DNA of 64,000 nt from the NCBI GenBank assembly GCA_903913285.1, contig CAIWKO010000048.1, positions 1 through 64,000 of the forward strand. Reading direction: 5' to 3'. This stretch comes from an uncultured Bacteroidales bacterium (GTDB lineage: Bacteria > Bacteroidota > Bacteroidia > Bacteroidales > CAIWKO01). The position numbers were made by a program, and so were the translations under genes. Below are positions 59,709 through 64,000 of the stretch, in pieces. The first letter of the stretch is position 1; the number at the start of each line of letters is the position of its first letter. The notes under the pieces were generated by a model that had not been told where the DNA came from, did no database searches, and saw nothing but the letters and a program-made list of their open reading frames with translations.

Positions 59709-59764
59709 AAGGCTCGTGGCTAATGGCTCTTGGCTAATCTAATCGCAAATCGCTAATCACATCT
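59709..59764. repeat. Heptamer array changing sequence in register
   Basis: Units aaggctc, gtggcta, atggctc, ttggcta, then atctaat, cgcaaat, cgctaat, cacatct. The phase is kept although the sequence changes from a ggct to an aat type. The first four match 5842-5869; the second part resembles 54265-54292. Confidence 0.8.
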
Positions 59765-59811
59765 TAAACTTTCAACTTTATAAACTTTACAAACTTTCAA
59801 CTTAATAATAT

Positions 59812-59819
59812 TATTTTTG
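59812..59819 (+). promoter_or_regulatory. -7 box for the toroid-protein gene
   Basis: TATTTTTG, exact consensus, 17 bp before the ATG. Confidence 0.5.
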
Positions 59820-59836
59820 CACAAAACAACACCCGA

Positions 59837-61042
59837 TTGATGATACAGAATACTGAAAAGATAGAGACCTCGCTGGCGAAAGTGCTCGCCTATGCCGACG
59901 CGCGCGATTATAAAGGATATAACAAATACGACGCGTTGGACAGCAAGTTTTTATGGTTTATGTCCTTTGGCAGCAAGTTTCTGAGGCTGCTCTACAGTCA
60001 GGTGGTGATGCGGGCGCCTGTAAACATACGGCCCTTGTTCTTCGTGCCGAAAACACGCAACCCCAAAGGCATCGCTTTGTTTGCCATGGCGTATATGAAC
60101 CGCTATAAAGCACTCGGCGACGCGAAAGATCTAGCTCAGGCCGAGACTTTGCTTGGCTGGTTGCTGCAACATCCGTCGAAAACCGAGTGGGGCATGTGTT
60201 GGGGATATCAGCATCCGTGGCAGGACGTGGGTTTTTTTGCTCCCGCACATCTGCCCAACCGGGTGGTGACGTATTTTGTGACTACTGCCATGATGGATGC
60301 ATACGAGATAACGCATGAAGAGAAATATCTGGATGCTTCGAAAAGCGCGCTCACTTTTTTGCTGAAAGCGCCCAAAGTGCTATATGAGGACGATACGATG
60401 AAATGCCTTAGCTATGTGCCCAGCGAAAAGATCAACTGGATAGTGATGGACGTGAGCATACTCACCGGCTCCATAGTGGCGCGGGTGAATAAGTATGTGA
60501 AGGACGAAGCGCTGGCCATGGAAGCACGCAAGCTGGTGAATTTTGTGGTCGACAAGCAAACCGACTACGGCGCATGGTACTACACCCATCCCGCCGGAGA
60601 CCATCCGCGCAAGCACGATAATTATCACACGGGCTACATCGTTGACGCGATACTGGACTATATGGACCATTCGGGCGATGAGTCGTTCATGGCGCAATAT
60701 CTGAAAGGGGTGGAGTATTATAAAGAGCATTTGTTTTTGCCCGACGGCGCACCGAAATGGGCCAACGATAAAACCTATCCGATGGATGTGCATGGTTCGG
60801 CTCAGGGAATTATTTCGTTCGTGAAAGCTTCGCGTTTTGATGAGAGCTATCTGGCTCTGGCCGAAAAGATAGCCGGTTGGGCGATTGACAAGATGCAAAA
60901 CCAAAAGAAAGGATTTTTTTATTACCAGAAAACGAAGATGTTTCGCAAACCCTATACTTTGATGCGGTGGTCGTGCGGATGGATTAGCAGAGGCTTGAGT
61001 CAGTTATTAGTTGCTAATTATGAGTTACGAGTTAAAAGTTAA
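59837..61042 (+). CDS. Alpha/alpha-toroid protein of a polysaccharide locus
   Basis: The 401-residue protein is all-helical with repeated hairpins ('ALFAMAYMNRYKALGDAKDLAQ', 'TTAMMDAYEITHEEKYLDASK', 'HTGYIVDAILDYMDHSGDES'), as in six-hairpin glycosidases or epimerases. 'WGMCWGYQHPWQD' and 'DNYHTGY' could line an active site. No signal peptide. Neighbouring glycosyltransferases suggest a role in polysaccharide synthesis or processing. The last 13 codons and the stop come from a heptamer repeat (61001-61042), so the natural C-terminus was probably earlier. Confidence 0.75.
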   Translation: MMIQNTEKIETSLAKVLAYADARDYKGYNKYDALDSKFLWFMSFGSKFLRLLYSQVVMRAPVNIRPLFFVPKTRNPKGIALFAMAYMNRYKALGDAKDLAQAETLLGWLLQHPSKTEWGMCWGYQHPWQDVGFFAPAHLPNRVVTYFVTTAMMDAYEITHEEKYLDASKSALTFLLKAPKVLYEDDTMKCLSYVPSEKINWIVMDVSILTGSIVARVNKYVKDEALAMEARKLVNFVVDKQTDYGAWYYTHPAGDHPRKHDNYHTGYIVDAILDYMDHSGDESFMAQYLKGVEYYKEHLFLPDGAPKWANDKTYPMDVHGSAQGIISFVKASRFDESYLALAEKIAGWAIDKMQNQKKGFFYYQKTKMFRKPYTLMRWSCGWISRGLSQLLVANYELRVKS

Positions 61043-61049
61043 CAGTGAA
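61001..61049. repeat. Heptamer array (agtta type), copy 2, inside a gene end
   Basis: Units cagttat, tagttgc, taattat, gagttac, gagttaa, aagttaa, cagtgaa. The first six match 8964-9005 in order. Their reading frame codes the last 13 residues (QLLVANYELRVKS) and the stop of the preceding gene. Confidence 0.88.
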
Positions 61050-62364
61050 AAATGAAAAGATGAAAAAAGTTCTCTTCATAACCTATTACTGGCCTCCGGC
61101 AGGTGGCGCACCGATAAATCGGATACTGAAGTTCTATCAGTATTTGCCCGAGTTTGGTTGGGAGGCTGTTATTTTGACTACCGAAGGAGGGGATTTTCCG
61201 TTCGAGGATGAAAGTTTGTTGAAGGAAGTGAGACCCGAAACCAAAGTATATCGGTCGAAAGGCTTGAGCTTGCATAAAATATTCAGTTCGGTTTCGCCCA
61301 AATCGAAAAAGAATTTTGTTCCTTATGGTTTCACCGATGCTTCAAAGAGTTCGTTCATGGATAAACTGTCGCGCTGGGTGAAATATAATTTTATTCCCGA
61401 CACACGTTTTCCGTGGTATTTTTCGACGGTGCGCAAAGCGGTGAAGATAATCAGGGAAGAAAATATTGATATCATATTCAGTTCGTCGCCCCCGCAAACC
61501 AACCATCTGATAGCCCGCAAAGCTGCCAAACGAACGGGCCTGCCCTGGGTTGCCGATTTCCGCGACCCCTGGACGGATGTCTTCTGGCTGTTGAATAATT
61601 CCATTCGCTGGAAAATGATCCACAACATCGACAAACGCATTGAGCGGAAGACCATAGCCAAAATGGATGCAGTGATAACGGTTGGCCCTTCGCTGGTGGA
61701 AATATTACAACGCAAAACGGATAAAAAGATACACCTGATATCGAACGGTTATGATGATACCTATTTTAAGGAGTTGCAGTATCAGCCCAATGCCAAATTC
61801 AGGATCACCTATGCCGGGAGTTTGAGCAAAGAACAAGACCCGAAATGTTTTATGAACGCTTTGGAATTGTTGAAAGACAATAAGGAGTTTTATGATAACT
61901 GCGAATTGTTCTTTCTGGGAAACTTTCCTTCTTATCTGCACGATCTGATTGATGGTTCTTCATACAGGGAGAAGACTTTTTTTGCACCCTATACTTTTTA
62001 TACCGATTCGCTCAAAAGCGTTGCGGCTTCGGAACTTTTGCTGCTTATTGTGCCCGAAACCAACGATAACAAATGTATTTTAACTTCGAAACTCTTCGAT
62101 TATATGGGAGCTCAGCGCCCGATACTGGCTTTTGGCCCGACCGACGGCGATGCTGCCGAAGTGATGCGCAATGCCGCAGCGGGCAGTTTATTCGATTATG
62201 CCGATAGCCAAAATGCCGCTGATTTTATTCTAAAGAATTTTTTGGGATGGAAATCTCAGGAAGAGAACAGTAAGTTGCGCGAAAGTGCCATTGAGCAATA
62301 CACCCGCAGAAATCTGACCGGAAAACTGGCGAAGGTTTTTGAAGGAGTTGTGAAAATAAAATAA
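61045..62364 (+). CDS. Family 4 glycosyltransferase
   Basis: The 439-residue protein has the GT-B fold: 'KKVLFITYYWPPAGGAPINRILKFYQYLPEF', 'ADFRDPWTDVFWLLN', 'VGPSLVEILQRKTDKKIHLISNGYDD' and 'FRITYAGSLSKEQDPKCFM', with the C-terminal nucleotide-sugar site 'SKLFDYMGAQRPILAFGPTDGDAAEVM'. It is a retaining-type transferase likely acting on a surface glycan. The start may be the ATG at 61060 (MKKVL). It starts 2 bp after the preceding gene. Confidence 0.93.
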   Translation: MKNEKMKKVLFITYYWPPAGGAPINRILKFYQYLPEFGWEAVILTTEGGDFPFEDESLLKEVRPETKVYRSKGLSLHKIFSSVSPKSKKNFVPYGFTDASKSSFMDKLSRWVKYNFIPDTRFPWYFSTVRKAVKIIREENIDIIFSSSPPQTNHLIARKAAKRTGLPWVADFRDPWTDVFWLLNNSIRWKMIHNIDKRIERKTIAKMDAVITVGPSLVEILQRKTDKKIHLISNGYDDTYFKELQYQPNAKFRITYAGSLSKEQDPKCFMNALELLKDNKEFYDNCELFFLGNFPSYLHDLIDGSSYREKTFFAPYTFYTDSLKSVAASELLLLIVPETNDNKCILTSKLFDYMGAQRPILAFGPTDGDAAEVMRNAAAGSLFDYADSQNAADFILKNFLGWKSQEENSKLRESAIEQYTRRNLTGKLAKVFEGVVKIK

Positions 62365-62376
62365 GACAATGATCTT

Positions 62377-64000
62377 TTAAAATTCTATTCTGTAGGATGC
62401 CACAGGTATCAGCGGCAGGTCATAATCATTTTCGATTTGGTTAGTGTATGGATTATAATGGATACCCGCCACGTTTTTTCGGTTCAGGATGTTTCCCAAC
62501 TCAAAAGCAAATTCGTGTGAACATTTCTTACGGTTCAAGCGGTAGCGAAGTCGGAAATCGATCTTGATAAAGTCGGAAGTTTTTTTGGTGTATGCAAGGG
62601 AATCGAGGAATACAGCATGATGTTGTAGTTGCGATTGCTCCAGGTCGATGGGAGTGTAGCGTTGTCCGCCGATCTCAACCACCTTTAAACTCAACCCGAT
62701 GATGCTGTTTTTCTTTTTACCGATCTTGAATTCTTTACCTCCAAGCAAATTGAAAGCATAGTTGCTGTTGTAGCGTGTGTTTCGTTCAACACCGTTCCCG
62801 TCGAAGTATTTCGAGTCGTATACAGAAGATGTAAACAGAACAAATAGTCCCTTGCTCAGGAACTTCTCGACAGTGACCTCTATGCCGTAATTTCTGCCTT
62901 TGCCGTTATTTGTCAGGATAGCATTATTGAATGCGTCGTCGTTGTTGCTATAGTTGACAAGAGATATAACAGGGTTGGCTCTATCCGTTGGGATTCTGTT
63001 TAGGTACTGATAATAGATCTCTGTCTTAAAATGCCAGAATTCAGAAAACAACCAGTCGTAGCTCAGCACAGCCTGATAGCTTTTGGTGAAATCGAGGGAT
63101 TTGTCAGGATAGCTTGTTTGACTGCCATCGAACACTTCGGTGTAGTATATTTGCGATGGCTGTGTTTGCCCGTGAATTCCGAATCCTATCTTTAGCGAAT
63201 GCAGGTTATTGATCGACCAGCGGAAGGCAACACGTGGTTCGATGCTGTACCGTTCGTTGTTAAGCAGGTATAAGAAATGAAACCCCGGAGTAATCTCGAA
63301 TTTTTCACTAATGGTATATTTATATTGAAAATAGGCTTGCAGCAGGTTAATACTTCCGCTGTATTGGTTTATGGTATGTTTGACGGGTTGACCGGAATAG
63401 GTGTAGTAATAGAGATTATCGGAAAAGTTTTGATTTCGGAATATGATCCCAGTGCGGATCACGTGACGGGCATTGATTCGGGTGTTATACAAAAAAGAGA
63501 AAATATTGGTTTGCTGTTCGGATGAATTTTTATTAAGAGCATAAACATTATAGTCCGAACCGGTAGAGTCTGTTGAATAGTCGGGATTGAAGTAGGATGA
63601 TGAGATAATGGTCTTGATATACGAATTTTTTCCTACGGGATAGAACCATGTGAGCGCACTCATGGCAGAGCGCGAACCGGAATTATCGCCTATCCTGTCG
63701 CCGTCGTTGTCCCATTTCGACGAATCTTTTTTAGGCCTGAATATGGCATTGCTTAAGCCTCCCACACCTATGAACGAAATAAAACCTTTTTTAAGAGGGA
63801 AATTTAGTTTGAATGACAGATCCTGAAAATCGGGAACCGATTCGACGATCGATATTCCTGCATACGAAAGCAATGCGACCGTGGAATAACGATACGAAAC
63901 AAGATAGGAAGCCTGTTTGCCTTTCTTGAAAGGACCTTCCGTTCCGAACTCAACGCCATTGGCCCCAATCTGAGCAATGTATTCGCGCTTTTCGTTGTTT
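62377..64000 (-). CDS. TonB-dependent receptor, partial (5' end outside window)
   Basis: The reading frame extends past the first in-frame ATG (63873) to the end of the window (64000), where it still reads NNEKREYIAQIGANGVEFG, so the start lies outside. The visible 541 codons are the barrel of a TonB-dependent receptor: 'GVGGLSNAIFRPKKDS', 'FKFEITPGFHFLYL'-type strands, 'YAFNLLGGKEFKIGKKKNSI', 'HEFAFELGNILNRKNVAGIHY' and the end 'SYRIEF'. The ligand is unknown. It converges with the GT4 gene. Confidence 0.9.
   Translation of the reverse strand, partial: NNEKREYIAQIGANGVEFGTEGPFKKGKQASYLVSYRYSTVALLSYAGISIVESVPDFQDLSFKLNFPLKKGFISFIGVGGLSNAIFRPKKDSSKWDNDGDRIGDNSGSRSAMSALTWFYPVGKNSYIKTIISSSYFNPDYSTDSTGSDYNVYALNKNSSEQQTNIFSFLYNTRINARHVIRTGIIFRNQNFSDNLYYYTYSGQPVKHTINQYSGSINLLQAYFQYKYTISEKFEITPGFHFLYLLNNERYSIEPRVAFRWSINNLHSLKIGFGIHGQTQPSQIYYTEVFDGSQTSYPDKSLDFTKSYQAVLSYDWLFSEFWHFKTEIYYQYLNRIPTDRANPVISLVNYSNNDDAFNNAILTNNGKGRNYGIEVTVEKFLSKGLFVLFTSSVYDSKYFDGNGVERNTRYNSNYAFNLLGGKEFKIGKKKNSIIGLSLKVVEIGGQRYTPIDLEQSQLQHHAVFLDSLAYTKKTSDFIKIDFRLRYRLNRKKCSHEFAFELGNILNRKNVAGIHYNPYTNQIENDYDLPLIPVASYRIEF

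Overview
The window is a stretch of chromosome from a member of the Bacteroidetes (phylum Bacteroidota), probably an environmental lineage close to Bacteroidales or Flavobacteriales. The evidence is the AT-rich sequence, the many TAnnTTTG-type -7 promoter boxes close upstream of genes, the lack of Shine-Dalgarno sites, several exported proteins ending in a type IX secretion (T9SS) C-terminal sorting domain, a PorP/SprF family protein, three TonB-dependent receptors, and many lipoproteins with a Cys-Lys-Lys start. No rRNA, tRNA, phage or insertion-sequence genes were seen.

Layout. 1-6412: a type IIG restriction-modification enzyme (1589-4852) among repeat-rich DNA, small exported proteins and the remnant of a T9SS-exported protein. 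6413-9034: a PAS-LuxR regulator, a 13-unit array of 21-bp repeats, and a 403-aa protein with carboxypeptidase-regulatory-like folds. 9314-21705: mostly surface and exported proteins, including a FISUMP protein, a 29-residue-repeat T9SS cargo, a second T9SS cargo, an isochorismatase-like hydrolase, a YncE-like propeller with a DoxX protein, and a 789-aa collagen-like protein. 21863-29704: ligA, the heptose genes gmhA and gmhB, an exported MORN-LytTR fusion, mnmA, a lipoprotein and a subtilase. 30279-40362: a TonB receptor, an M23/LysM peptidase, then a cobalamin-riboswitch-controlled vitamin B12 locus (BtuB, DUF4465 protein, T9SS surface protein, BtuG-like propeller), followed by an exported peptide deformylase homologue. 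40474-46163: NUDIX, lipoproteins, a YiiX-like peptidase, an ankyrin-outer-membrane fusion, fabG and PorP/SprF. 46584-50146: a paralogue of the 403-aa protein with its own 21-bp array, and three tandem lipoproteins. 50329-54974: cdaA, msrC, a TPR lipoprotein, def, ruvX, dapD and yggS. 54965-64000: polysaccharide-type genes (GT2, asparagine synthase, an alpha/alpha-toroid protein, GT4), a SHOCT protein and a partial TonB receptor.

The most unusual feature is the non-coding DNA. At least ten intergenic gaps hold tandem repeats with a 7-bp period (or 14, 21 or 8 bp) in several unrelated sequences. Many abut or supply the stop codon of the preceding gene. Two 42-bp arrays more than 50 kb apart have the same heptamers in the same order. 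Three larger arrays have a 20-21 bp unit, and two of these lie upstream of the two members of one uncharacterised protein family. GC-rich palindromes in several families are also scattered through the gaps, and some have become the coding tail of genes. All of this comes from reading the sequence by eye; no database search was possible.
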